Shown one piece after another: positions 40,029 to 50,000 of a stretch of 64,000 nt of DNA. A program made the position numbers and the translations under genes. The notes under the pieces were generated by a model that saw only the letters and a list, made by a program, of their open reading frames with translations, made no database searches and was not told where the DNA came from. Source of the stretch: Spirochaetales bacterium (GTDB lineage: Bacteria; Spirochaetota; Spirochaetia; UBA9216); the NCBI GenBank assembly GCA_016839055.1, contig JAEKNX010000008.1, positions 62,001 through 126,000 of the forward strand, read 5' to 3'. Numbering within the stretch: position 1 is the first letter of the stretch; each line of letters opens with the position of its first letter.

Positions 40029-41636
40029 CGAAAACATTCCCCTGAGCATTTCAGCTCCCATCATATCGGGACTCTTCATCCCTTCAAGCCCTCCGAGAAA
40101 ATCCTTAAGTACAAGAATCTCCTCGAGCATGAGAAGTCTTACAAACTGCTCATGCTCGGGTTGAGTATTTACCGTAAGCGTCGTGTCATCAAGAATTACA
40201 GTTATTGTAAGGTTGTCCTTTCGGACATGGTAGATATCCCTATCCAAATCCATCTGCTGAACAAAAAACTCTTCGTTACGGAAGGAATCGAGAACAAGCT
40301 CCAGAATAAATCTAGACATCCGCGGACTAGGAAACGACAATTCGATAGACTGTACATTATGCTGACCGCCTGCAGCCGCGAATTTCTTCCGGTAACCCGA
40401 ACCTCCGTCAAAGCTTTTTATAAGCAGCGGTGGCGCGACAACACTCGCCACCAGAAGGGTCATTATAGACACTCCAAAAAGATCATGACCGATTGCGCCG
40501 GAGGAAAGACCTATTCCCGCGACTATCAATGTTACCTCACCGCGCGGAAGCATTCCGCAGCCTATCCTTAAAACTCCACGCAGGTTGAATCCCGAGAAAA
40601 AAGCAGGGATACCACAGCCGATAAGCTTGCCGAGAATTGCTACAAGGCTGAACACCAGGCCGAAGGCCCAGATTCCCTTCATAGCCTCAAAGTTTACCAT
40701 CATCCCCATTACCGAGAAGAAAACAGGGACGAAGAACTCATACACGCCGTGCATCTTCTTCTGAATCTCGTGGGAAATATCAGTCTGAGACAGGGCAAGA
40801 CCTATTACATAGGCACCGATTATCATGGCAAGGCCAGCCAGTTCGGCGAGCCCGGAAAGAAGAAGAGCTATTCCAAACGAGATAGACGCAATCATGTCCA
40901 TAGACTTAAATCGCTTAAGTCCCCTGGTGAGTTTCGGCGCGACGATTATACCAATTACCGTTGATGCTATCCAGAATCCGAACGCTTTAAGTGCAATCCA
41001 GCCAATATGAGCCCAGGGAATCGGTCCGTGTGTGGTGGAAACTTTTGATATTCCGACAACAACCGCTAGAAGGACAATCCCGAGAACATCATCAAGAACA
41101 GCAGCGGCAAGAATTGTAACTCCCTCAGGAGAAGACATCTTCCGTTTCTCACTTAGAATTCTCGCCGTTATCCCGACCGAGGTCGCGGTAGAGAGTGTGC
41201 CGAGAAAAAGCGCAGCAGGATCCATTACCGAATGAACCTGCGGCATCAGAAGAACAGTCAAGAGATCTCCGAAGACAAATGAGACAATGACACCACCGAG
41301 GCCGACAACCGAACCCTTCCCCGAAAACTTCAGAAAAGTCGGTAGATCAGTCTCAAGACCCGAGAAAAACAGCAGAACTATTGATGCTACTACCGCAAAG
41401 CCGTAGAGCTCTGGAGTTATGGCAAGTTCTGCTCCGGGCGGCATATGAAAAATCGGACCATGGAGAATTTCAAGACTTATTCCGCCCAGTGCGTAGGGGC
41501 CGATGATCATACCGGAAACAAGCTCTCCGAGAACCTTTGGAAGCTTCAGATATTTAGGGAAAAACCACCCCAGGAGCCTTGCTACTATGATTACTAAAGC
41601 GAGCTGTAGAACCAGCTTTGTCATTAAATGTGTCAT
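39999..41636 (-). CDS. Kef/CPA2-type cation:proton antiporter
   Basis: LGELVSGMIIGPYALGG; GTLSTATSVGITARILSE; VLDDVLGIVLLAVVVG; no TrkA-N domain in the C-terminal tail. Confidence 0.93.
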   Translation of the reverse strand: MTHLMTKLVLQLALVIIVARLLGWFFPKYLKLPKVLGELVSGMIIGPYALGGISLEILHGPIFHMPPGAELAITPELYGFAVVASIVLLFFSGLETDLPTFLKFSGKGSVVGLGGVIVSFVFGDLLTVLLMPQVHSVMDPAALFLGTLSTATSVGITARILSEKRKMSSPEGVTILAAAVLDDVLGIVLLAVVVGISKVSTTHGPIPWAHIGWIALKAFGFWIASTVIGIIVAPKLTRGLKRFKSMDMIASISFGIALLLSGLAELAGLAMIIGAYVIGLALSQTDISHEIQKKMHGVYEFFVPVFFSVMGMMVNFEAMKGIWAFGLVFSLVAILGKLIGCGIPAFFSGFNLRGVLRIGCGMLPRGEVTLIVAGIGLSSGAIGHDLFGVSIMTLLVASVVAPPLLIKSFDGGSGYRKKFAAAGGQHNVQSIELSFPSPRMSRFILELVLDSFRNEEFFVQQMDLDRDIYHVRKDNLTITVILDDTTLTVNTQPEHEQFVRLLMLEEILVLKDFLGGLEGMKSPDMMGAEMLRGMFSSPENNGLEG

Positions 41637-41638
41637 AC

Positions 41639-42085
41639 TTATCCGCAGAATATGGAAAAGATTTCTTCGGAAGATTCGGCCTCAAGCAATCTGGCGCGCT
41701 GGGACTCTTCTCTGAGAAGACGGCTTATTTCAGCAAGAAACTGTACGTGGGGTCCGGTCTTATTGAGCGGAGAAACAGTCATTACAAAAATATTACTGGG
41801 TTTCCCGTCAAGGGCTTTAAAATCAACTCCGCCCTTCTTAATCCCGATACAGCCTACAAGCTCATCGACAGCGTCAGTCTTGCCGTGGGGAATCGCAATT
41901 CCGGCTTCCATGCCGGTTGTCATCTTTGACTCCCTCTCGAGGATGCACTGCTTCACCTTGGCGGCGTCCTTCACCTTTCCTGCATTGAACAAAAGTGCAA
42001 CAAGGGAATCAATTATTTCTTCTTTCGTTTCGCCCTTAAGGTCAGCGGAAATAACTTCTTTATTAAGTACTCTTTTAAGATTCAT
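41639..42085 (-). CDS. PTS EIIA type-2 / PtsN-like protein
   Basis: MEAGIAIPHGKTDAVDELVGCIGI; start reassigned to ATG 42085 from promoter position. Confidence 0.88.
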   Translation of the reverse strand: MNLKRVLNKEVISADLKGETKEEIIDSLVALLFNAGKVKDAAKVKQCILERESKMTTGMEAGIAIPHGKTDAVDELVGCIGIKKGGVDFKALDGKPSNIFVMTVSPLNKTGPHVQFLAEISRLLREESQRARLLEAESSEEIFSIFCG

Positions 42086-42121
42086 AAAAAATAGAATAAT
42101 TGGACATTTATTTAATGTCAA
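42083..42121 (-). promoter_or_regulatory. Leaderless promoter of EIIA-antiporter unit: TTGACA-N17-TATTCT-N7-ATG
   Basis: -35 42121-42116, -10 42098-42093, ATG 42085; no SD. Confidence 0.75.
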
Positions 42122-42123
42122 GC

Positions 42124-43854
42124 TCAATCGCCGTCGCCGTATTGTGTTATTTTAAAGAATTCTTCGCTGCAGGCCGTGAATGCGTCAACAATATCAGGAT
42201 CAAAATGTATGCCGCGTTCATCAAGAATCATTTTTTCGGCTTCCTCATGGCTAAATGCATGCTTATAGGGTCGTTCACTTATAAGTGCGTCATACACATC
42301 AGCAAGAGCCACTATCCGGGCCGAGAGAGGAATATTCCTGCCTATCAGCCCCTCCGGATAGCCAGAGCCGTCCCATTTCTCGTGATGATAGGAGGCGACT
42401 TCCTTACCAATTGTCAGGAAGGATTTATGGCCGACATCATCATCAATAACACTCAGCGCGTGACCGCCCATTATCGAGTGGTTTTTCATTATCTCGAATT
42501 CTTTCTCAGAAAGTTTTCCAGCCTTAAGAAGGATTGAATCCTCAATACCTACCTTTCCGATATCATGAAGTATTGACGACATTGACAGGTCTTCAATATA
42601 TTCATCAGTTATATAGGAGGAATATTCCGGAAGCTTTTTCAGCGCGGTTGCCAGTACTTTTGTATAGAGTTTAATCCGGTCAAGATGCTCTCCGGTGCAG
42701 TGATCCCGGAATTCGGTGAGTTTTGCAAAGCCCATTATCGCCGCGGCCTGGGTTTCCTTTAGCTGAAAGAATGAATCCTCGAGCTGTTTCTCCAGCCTAA
42801 TTCTGGTAGTAAGATCCTTCTCAAGGACAAAGAGGGCGAACATTCCCTCACCGCTGAGCTCAACCATGTAGTAGGTAACATAGGTATAGAGCTGCTCTCC
42901 GTTCTGCTTAGTACGGGGCACCCCAATTTCAATGTATTTACCGCCGTTCTTTCGAGTAAGCTCTATAAGTTCAAGAATTGTCGGACGATCCGCGCCGGTT
43001 GAAAAATATTTATCATATTTTTCACCCAGAACTTCCACCCTCGAATACTCATACAGACCCTCCGCGGCTGAATTCATGTTAACAATACCTCCGAGTTCAT
43101 CAACAATGACGATTGAAGAGGTGAAATTCTCAAATAACCTGTTATAATTTGTCTGGCTGACTTCCAGCTGGGCTTTCAGGAGATCTTCTCTGGACAGATC
43201 ATTATAATGGGCGGTAAATCCGGAAAGTTCATATTTTTCATTAAAATGAGGCCATATTGTTTCATAAAATTTCCGGGTTCCGCCGCCAAGAGTCTTCAGA
43301 GATGTAACCTGGGACAGACACCCCTTCGATGAGACCAGCTCCCTGACCCTGAAAATAAAGGAGCCTTTATCACTATACAGCTCTCCGGAGGTCTTAATAC
43401 TATTTCTTGTCCAGCCAAGGAGCTTCGTTACCGCCGGATTAGCCGTTATAATATTACCTTTGATATCAAAAGACACGACCGGATCAGGAAGATTATAATA
43501 AAGATGCTTATAAACACTTCCGGTCCAGGCCGCCAGCTCCCGCTCTTTATGTTTCTGAATCTTTACCAGCAGATATTCGTTGTCTTTACCCTGCCGAACA
43601 TAAGAATATTTTAGTTTACGTTCTGCAGCGTCTCTGTCTTTGATATGGAAGGTGTGTTCCAGGGCTCCCCCGTTATCAAACTTGAAAGATGAAAGAAAGT
43701 CTTCCTGATTATTTAAGATGTCGGAGATATCCCGGCCAACCAGTTCGGTACAGCGTTCATTGACGAAATTTATTCTTCCATCGTCATTTATCAGAAACAG
43801 TCCATCGGCTGAGTTCTCAAATATTCTGATGTAAAACTCAAGGTTATTCAACAT
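42124..43854 (-). CDS. PAS-HD-GYP protein (predicted c-di-GMP phosphodiesterase)
   Basis: SSILHDIGKVGIEDSILLKAGKL; SYHHEKWDGSGYPEGL. Confidence 0.93.
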   Translation of the reverse strand: MLNNLEFYIRIFENSADGLFLINDDGRINFVNERCTELVGRDISDILNNQEDFLSSFKFDNGGALEHTFHIKDRDAAERKLKYSYVRQGKDNEYLLVKIQKHKERELAAWTGSVYKHLYYNLPDPVVSFDIKGNIITANPAVTKLLGWTRNSIKTSGELYSDKGSFIFRVRELVSSKGCLSQVTSLKTLGGGTRKFYETIWPHFNEKYELSGFTAHYNDLSREDLLKAQLEVSQTNYNRLFENFTSSIVIVDELGGIVNMNSAAEGLYEYSRVEVLGEKYDKYFSTGADRPTILELIELTRKNGGKYIEIGVPRTKQNGEQLYTYVTYYMVELSGEGMFALFVLEKDLTTRIRLEKQLEDSFFQLKETQAAAIMGFAKLTEFRDHCTGEHLDRIKLYTKVLATALKKLPEYSSYITDEYIEDLSMSSILHDIGKVGIEDSILLKAGKLSEKEFEIMKNHSIMGGHALSVIDDDVGHKSFLTIGKEVASYHHEKWDGSGYPEGLIGRNIPLSARIVALADVYDALISERPYKHAFSHEEAEKMILDERGIHFDPDIVDAFTACSEEFFKITQYGDGD

Positions 43855-43891
43855 ATGCTATTTTTCCTGCCCCATCCGGTTTATTCTTTCT

Positions 43892-45211
43892 TTAGTTATT
43901 CCCTAATTTTTTTATTTTATCAGTCAACTGCGCGTTCTGCTCATTAGATCTGGCAAGTCTCCGGGCAAGCAACCTCGAGAGAAAAATCCCGTAATAAGGA
44001 TAATCCCGTACAAGAGTCACAAATGCCTTCCTGGATATTTTGATGAGCTTGCCGTTATCAGCAGCTTTTATAGTTCCGTTTCTCTTGTTGCTGAGGAGAA
44101 ATGACATTTCGCCCATGAAGATATCATTCTGATTAAGCTGCCCGACCCTCTTTCTCCTGTGGTACACATAGTATTTTCCAGAGATGATGTAATAAAGATA
44201 GTCGCTCTCCTCTCCTTCACGGAAGATAATCTCGCCGCGTTTCACCTCAACAATCTCTTCCTTCCTGAACCGGAGAGGAAAAGGCTGCTGATCCTGCTCT
44301 TCATTTTCAATAACAAGGGTGACCTGATTTCCTTTTTTATTATAGTAGATCTCTTTTGAAAGATGACGTGCCATCCTTATGCCGCGGCCGTGCAGCGAAA
44401 ACTCATCCTGCATCTTTAAGGTCTCATTTAATTCAGCTACATCGAAACCGGACCCTTCGTCCCTGATGATGTATTTTGTAAAGTCGTTATGAATCTCCCA
44501 CTCCATGTGGACCTGCTTTGCGGATATTTTCCTATTCTTACACTTCTCGGCCACAAGCTCAACAACACTCCCGCCGTTTTCCATGAACTCGGTTTTCTCA
44601 TCATAGCTTACTTCGCAGTTGCCGTGCTCAATTCCATTTACAATAAGCTCCGCAAGTGCGAGCTGGAGATGCATTTTCTTATCCGGACTTATCTTTCCCG
44701 ATTGGGACAGACTCGTGGCCGCAATACCTGCATAAATAGGCACAGCAAGGATATCATTTGAAATAGAAAACGAACCTGATGAGCTTTCCATAATTTTTGA
44801 CGCGAATCCGCGCTGAAATATTATCTGATAATTATCACGAATAATCTCGATACTCTTCATAAGGTGCGATCTTATCCGGTAAGCATTAAGAAGAGTAAGC
44901 ACATTAACTTCCTTAAGCTTCAAAAGGAGATCATCTTCATCGATGTCATCCTGATCATAAAGACCGATAACTCCAAAATAATGAAGCCAGGCGTCATCCT
45001 CGAGTCTTGTTATCAGGGATTCTATAGGTATTTCAGGATCCGAAAAATTGATCACGACAATCTCAGGCAGTTCATAGTTGATGAATTCATATATTTCATC
45101 TTCATGGGTAATAAATACCAGCTTGTACGCCTTCTCATCCCAATGCTCATAGGCCTGTTCGATTGTCCTGTTCAGCTTTTTATCTGAACTGATGATTCCT
45201 AAAACTTTCAT
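43892..45211 (-). CDS. Pseudo-receiver / HATPase (RsbW-like) / cyclic nucleotide-binding domain protein
   Basis: N-box LALAELIVNGIEHGN, G boxes IRDEGSGFD and GRGIRMA; CNB FREGEESDYLYYIISGKYYVY...GEMSFLLSNKRNGTIKA. Confidence 0.87.
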   Translation of the reverse strand: MKVLGIISSDKKLNRTIEQAYEHWDEKAYKLVFITHEDEIYEFINYELPEIVVINFSDPEIPIESLITRLEDDAWLHYFGVIGLYDQDDIDEDDLLLKLKEVNVLTLLNAYRIRSHLMKSIEIIRDNYQIIFQRGFASKIMESSSGSFSISNDILAVPIYAGIAATSLSQSGKISPDKKMHLQLALAELIVNGIEHGNCEVSYDEKTEFMENGGSVVELVAEKCKNRKISAKQVHMEWEIHNDFTKYIIRDEGSGFDVAELNETLKMQDEFSLHGRGIRMARHLSKEIYYNKKGNQVTLVIENEEQDQQPFPLRFRKEEIVEVKRGEIIFREGEESDYLYYIISGKYYVYHRRKRVGQLNQNDIFMGEMSFLLSNKRNGTIKAADNGKLIKISRKAFVTLVRDYPYYGIFLSRLLARRLARSNEQNAQLTDKIKKLGNN

Positions 45212-45224
45212 ATTGCTTCAACCT

Positions 45225-47093
45225 TTAAATTTCCTGATTTTCCGTGCCGGTTTCATATATCCGACTCTTTATAAAAATGTCAACTATATCTCCATCAAGA
45301 TGATTAGCCTCGGCTTCTTCCCTTATAATTTCAAGGGCTATGTCGGAGGATAGCGCTTTTTTGTACGGCCTGTCATTTGCAGTCAGCGCATCATAAATAT
45401 CGGCTACAGCCATTATCCTTGACTGGAGGCTCAAGTCACGGGCTCCGATTCCATCAGGGTATCCGGTTCCATCGAGCCGTTCATGATGTCCCCTTGCAAT
45501 CCCCGGGAGCCCTTTCAAACTGCTTGTCCATGGAATGTTCTGAAGAAAATCTTGCGAATGAACAACATGAGACTCTATCTCTTCTCGCTCAGATGCTGTA
45601 AGGCTTCCCTTATTGATACTGAGAAGCTCTAACTCATAGTCTGTAAGCCAGGTGCCAATACTGCCGTCAGGAGCAGTATAGATTCTCCCATGGTACTCTT
45701 CCAGGCTTGAGGCAGGATTCTCGATATTCATACTAGGTTCATCTGAGGCGCTTATTATGGAAAGGGCTTCATCAATTTCCCTTATCTCATCCTGGTACTT
45801 CTGTTCATCCTGGTTGAGAGCATATTCGAGTTCGGCGCATTTTCTAATATAGGCAAACCTCATCTTCAGCAGTTCAAGCTGTCCCGGATACAGTTTTTTA
45901 GCCTTGACAAGAACCGCCTCCCTGACCCCTACCTTGCCGAAATCATGCAGGAGGCCGGCATAGCGAAACTCCTTGAGTTGGTCATCGGTAAACATTATCC
46001 CGCCGAAGGGTCCGTCATTTTTATCATTGATCGCACGGGCAACCGCCACACTATATCCGGCGACCCTGCTTGAATGACCGCTGGTTGTCGGATCCCGTGA
46101 TTCAATAGCCTTAACCGAAGCGGCGACAAAACCTTCGAAGAGGGTTTCAATTTCATTGTAGAGGATATTATTCTCAAGGGAGACCGCCGCCTGCGAGGCA
46201 AGGGAAAGAACTATATTTTCGTCTTCCCTATCAAAGGGCTCAACATATTTCACAACATCTTCCATAGTCTCCAGAATAGTTGAAAAACTTTTTTTTCGGT
46301 TTATAAGCTGGATAACCCCAATGATGTTTTCGAGATGATCAACCATCGGAACAGTCAGCATGCTGCGGCTGCTGTATTCTGTTGCTACATCATAGCTCTT
46401 ATTGAAATTATAAGGCTCCGATTCCGCAATTTGATAAACATCAGGAATATTGAGAATCTTGGAAGTTACCGCGACATATCCGGCAATTGATTTTGTATTC
46501 AGCGACATCCGAAACTCGGTGAAGTCACTCGGATTCGAATCGTTATGAGCTATCTTAAAAAGAAGGTTCTGCTCACCGGTACCGTCGATCTTTTCTATGA
46601 GATACAGACTCCCGGCATCAGCCCTTGTTATCTGACGTATCTTATACAGGATGTCATTCAAGAGCTTATTATTGTCCCGTTCAGCCGACAAGGCTATTCC
46701 GATAGACAGCAGTTCATTATTCAGATTGTTTGCTTTAAGATACTCTCTTTGCAGTCTGAGAGTCTTTTCAAGACATTTGACTGAGCGAAGCAGGATGTCG
46801 GGATCATCGCCGCATAGACTATTAAACACCAGCGGATCATTCAGTATTTCAGTAGGACAATTATCATCGACAATAATGAGAACCGAGCCTTCAACAACCT
46901 TGAGTTTTCTAAACAGCTCTCTCTGTTCTCTGAAAAAAAACCATCCGCATAGATACCCGCTGAAGGCAGAGAGTTCTCTATCCGAAGAACCGGAAACAGG
47001 ATCAAGCAGTCTTATTTCAAAGTACTCCTGTATCGCGGAATCAGGTAGAATTTCGGGGACATCCGGAGCTTTATAAAGGACCAACCTCGTCAT
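45225..47093 (-). CDS. GAF-HD-GYP protein with long insertion in the HD domain
   Basis: GAF region; GLLHDFGKVGVREAVLVKAKKLY; GHHERLDGTGYPDGI. Confidence 0.93.
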   Translation of the reverse strand: MTRLVLYKAPDVPEILPDSAIQEYFEIRLLDPVSGSSDRELSAFSGYLCGWFFFREQRELFRKLKVVEGSVLIIVDDNCPTEILNDPLVFNSLCGDDPDILLRSVKCLEKTLRLQREYLKANNLNNELLSIGIALSAERDNNKLLNDILYKIRQITRADAGSLYLIEKIDGTGEQNLLFKIAHNDSNPSDFTEFRMSLNTKSIAGYVAVTSKILNIPDVYQIAESEPYNFNKSYDVATEYSSRSMLTVPMVDHLENIIGVIQLINRKKSFSTILETMEDVVKYVEPFDREDENIVLSLASQAAVSLENNILYNEIETLFEGFVAASVKAIESRDPTTSGHSSRVAGYSVAVARAINDKNDGPFGGIMFTDDQLKEFRYAGLLHDFGKVGVREAVLVKAKKLYPGQLELLKMRFAYIRKCAELEYALNQDEQKYQDEIREIDEALSIISASDEPSMNIENPASSLEEYHGRIYTAPDGSIGTWLTDYELELLSINKGSLTASEREEIESHVVHSQDFLQNIPWTSSLKGLPGIARGHHERLDGTGYPDGIGARDLSLQSRIMAVADIYDALTANDRPYKKALSSDIALEIIREEAEANHLDGDIVDIFIKSRIYETGTENQEI

Positions 47094-50000
47094 CAGTTAT
47101 ATTAAACAACCTCTTTTTTAATTCAGCAGTAAACGCTGAAGCTTTTTGAGGAGAATTCAGTCTGCCGGCAACCGGGACAGAAATAAGAACCTCACCAGTT
47201 TCAAGATCCTGAACAGAATACAGAATAACCTCTTCCTGATTATCGGCAGCTGCAAGCTTATATCTGTAACTAATATCCTGATTATTTGGTAAAATATCGA
47301 ATCCTCCGCGCCTAAGCGCGAACCTGAGAAAAAAGCCGCAACCGTCATCAATGGCTATTGGAAACTCAATTCCCTCTCTGATAAATACTCCTGGATTTAT
47401 GCGGTAAAGAGCCTCAGACGCCTGGCGGGCAGCCGCATCTGCTCCTGCCTTCCGGTACAGAAGCGCAAGCTCGGTCAGAGCTTCGGAGGTAAACCGCCTC
47501 TCCCATTCAGGATCAAGCAGTTCCACGGCTTCAGACAAGAGAAGGATATCGCCCGACAGCCGGCCTTCTTCAAGCAGATACGCGCCCTTGGCCGAGGGGG
47601 CGGCCGCGACTTCAATTTCTTTAGCACGGGATAGATATTTAACTGCCGGTTCCGGATAATCCTCATTCGCAACATAAAACGCCCAGGCCGAATCAAGGCT
47701 GTTTCCTTCCTCGGCATTGGACAGTCCAACATCAAACGAGGCCCTTCGATACCTTCGGTTATGATACCACTCGAGACATCGGTACTTAAGCGAGGCGGCA
47801 AGGACCGCTGCCCGCCTAAACCCAAAAACCGGCTCCTTCATCTCTCTCACGGCAAGCCCCGAATATATCTCCGAAAGCAGCCGGTCCACTTCCATCCCGT
47901 GCCGCCCCGGATCAACACCGAAATAATACATCCAGGAATCATCATCCCGCTTCTGAACGTTCCTGATATGGGCGAGAGCATTGTCGAGCATCCCGAAGTT
48001 CAAATAGAGATCGGCCAACCCCATCAGGGCCAGCGGCGTTGAATCCATAATATAAGCCTGCTGATAGTTCGTAAACGCCGAATCAAAATCAAGCCTGCCA
48101 AGGTAGAGTTCAGCCCTGGCAATATAGCCGGGAGCCCGTTCTCCAGCTTCAATTGATTTGTTTGTATAGTCGAGAGCTTTCTCATAATTATAAAAACCAT
48201 GCTCAAGAAGCGACAGATTATAGTATGAAACCGAAGCGAAGTAATCCCATCCCTTTTCAAGCGCGAATTCTATAGAATCGAGATAGTACTTTTCGGCATT
48301 CTGATAATCATATTTTCCCGAGTATACGGTGCCCAGAGTCATGCTGAAAATAGGCGAATTCTTAAAATTGCCTAGAGCATCAAGAAGAAGCTCTTCTGCC
48401 TCATCAAGCCGGTAAGTCTTGAAATACATCCACCCCAGATCTGCAATTGCCTCGAAATTATCGGGCTCCAGCTCCAGAAGCCTTTCGAGGGAAGAAATGG
48501 AGTCTTCATCGAGATTGAGGAGCCCCTCAGAGACCGATTTGCTATAAAGAACCTCGCAATCTTCGGCGTTCAAGGCGAGAGCCCTTCCATACTGCTCTAC
48601 TGCCAGATTATAGAGTTCACGGTCAGCATAGAGATCTCCCGCGGCTTTTTTCAGTTCCCAGTTCTCGGGAAAAGAAGCAATTCCCTCATTTAGAAGCCGC
48701 AGCGCCTCTGAATGATTTTCCGAATCCTGCTCACGTGAAGCGGCTTCAAGATACCATGCAGCATCAGGCTCGGGAGTCTCGGCTTCGAGCGCAATCGAAC
48801 CACAGAAAAAAAGAATTGAAACAAAAAGAAAGAGCCCCGCCCCTCTGCCGAGGACAGGCTTAAAACCGAAGGCAGCCAGCGGAAAAATAAAGATCAGCAG
48901 CCTCTTTGCCGGGGGCAGCTTCGAATAATTCCCCCGAAGAGCCTTCCAGGCCCCTTCAGCCCTCTCGAGAAGGGAGGCGGAACAATCGCGAGAAAAAACT
49001 GATTCAAGATAGCATTCCGCAATTTCTCTCATCCCCCGGAGAAAATCGGCGTCAACCCTTGTTCCATGCTCGAGAATACTCTCGCCCTTCCGTCTTTTAA
49101 ATCCGAATCCGGCGGCCAGACGGAGGGATCGATGATACAGTTTCTTGATCTTTCCGGAACTTCCCACAGCCGGACGCGTCATCCAGCCCGATAGATGATA
49201 AATAATCAGAAATAATAAATAACCGGCAGGAAGAATCAGATACCAGTTTCGAAGAATAACTTCTCCGGCCTTCTTCACCCGCGACATCATGGAAACATTC
49301 TCCTGAAGGACTCCACCATCACCTGCTGACGGCTCTATCGAATAATCATTGGAGATTATCTCCTCGACGAGATCGGCATATTCACTACTGTCAAGCGGGG
49401 CAAATTCCAAATCTTCGCCCGGCGCGACCCTCTCCGATGTAGGGTCGAATTCCACCCATCCAAAACCTTCAAACGGAACCTCCACCCAGGCATGGGCCAT
49501 ATCCTCTCTCACGGGGTAGACTCCGAGAATTCCACTCTCAGGATCGATGAAGAATCCGGCGGCTACCCTTGCGGGAATCCCCAGACTCCGGCACATCAAA
49601 GTCATTGAAAAAGCAAAGTAGGAACAGTAGCCCTTCTTACTCTCAAATAGAAAATAATCAAGCTGATTTCCGTCCCGGGCAACCCCCGGCTTGAGTGAAT
49701 AGAAATACTTATCCTTGAGGTAGAACATTATTGCTATCACCTTGTCATAATAATTATCAAGCCCCAGGGTGATTTCCTCCGCGAGGGTCTTCAGCCGTCC
49801 GGCTTCCCCGTAATCGGTGTAATAATCATAGAGATCAGGTGCTAACTTTGGCATCTTCGCATCGGAGAGTTCCCAAGAAGGAAGCTCAACTGATTCAGAG
49901 ATGACCCTGTAGTTTCTGATGAAGGAAGATTCATTCCAGTTAGTCAGTGGAACAATCTCAACCGGATAATTCATGGCAATCAATGCCGAAGGATCAAAGT

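Noticed and set aside
41628-42155. 175-aa plus-strand ORF opposite the EIIA gene
   Set aside because: Shadow ORF; the minus strand encodes a clear EIIA with an active-site His and a good promoter
42100-42537. 145-aa plus-strand ORF opposite the HD-GYP domain
   Set aside because: Antisense to an intact HD-GYP motif region
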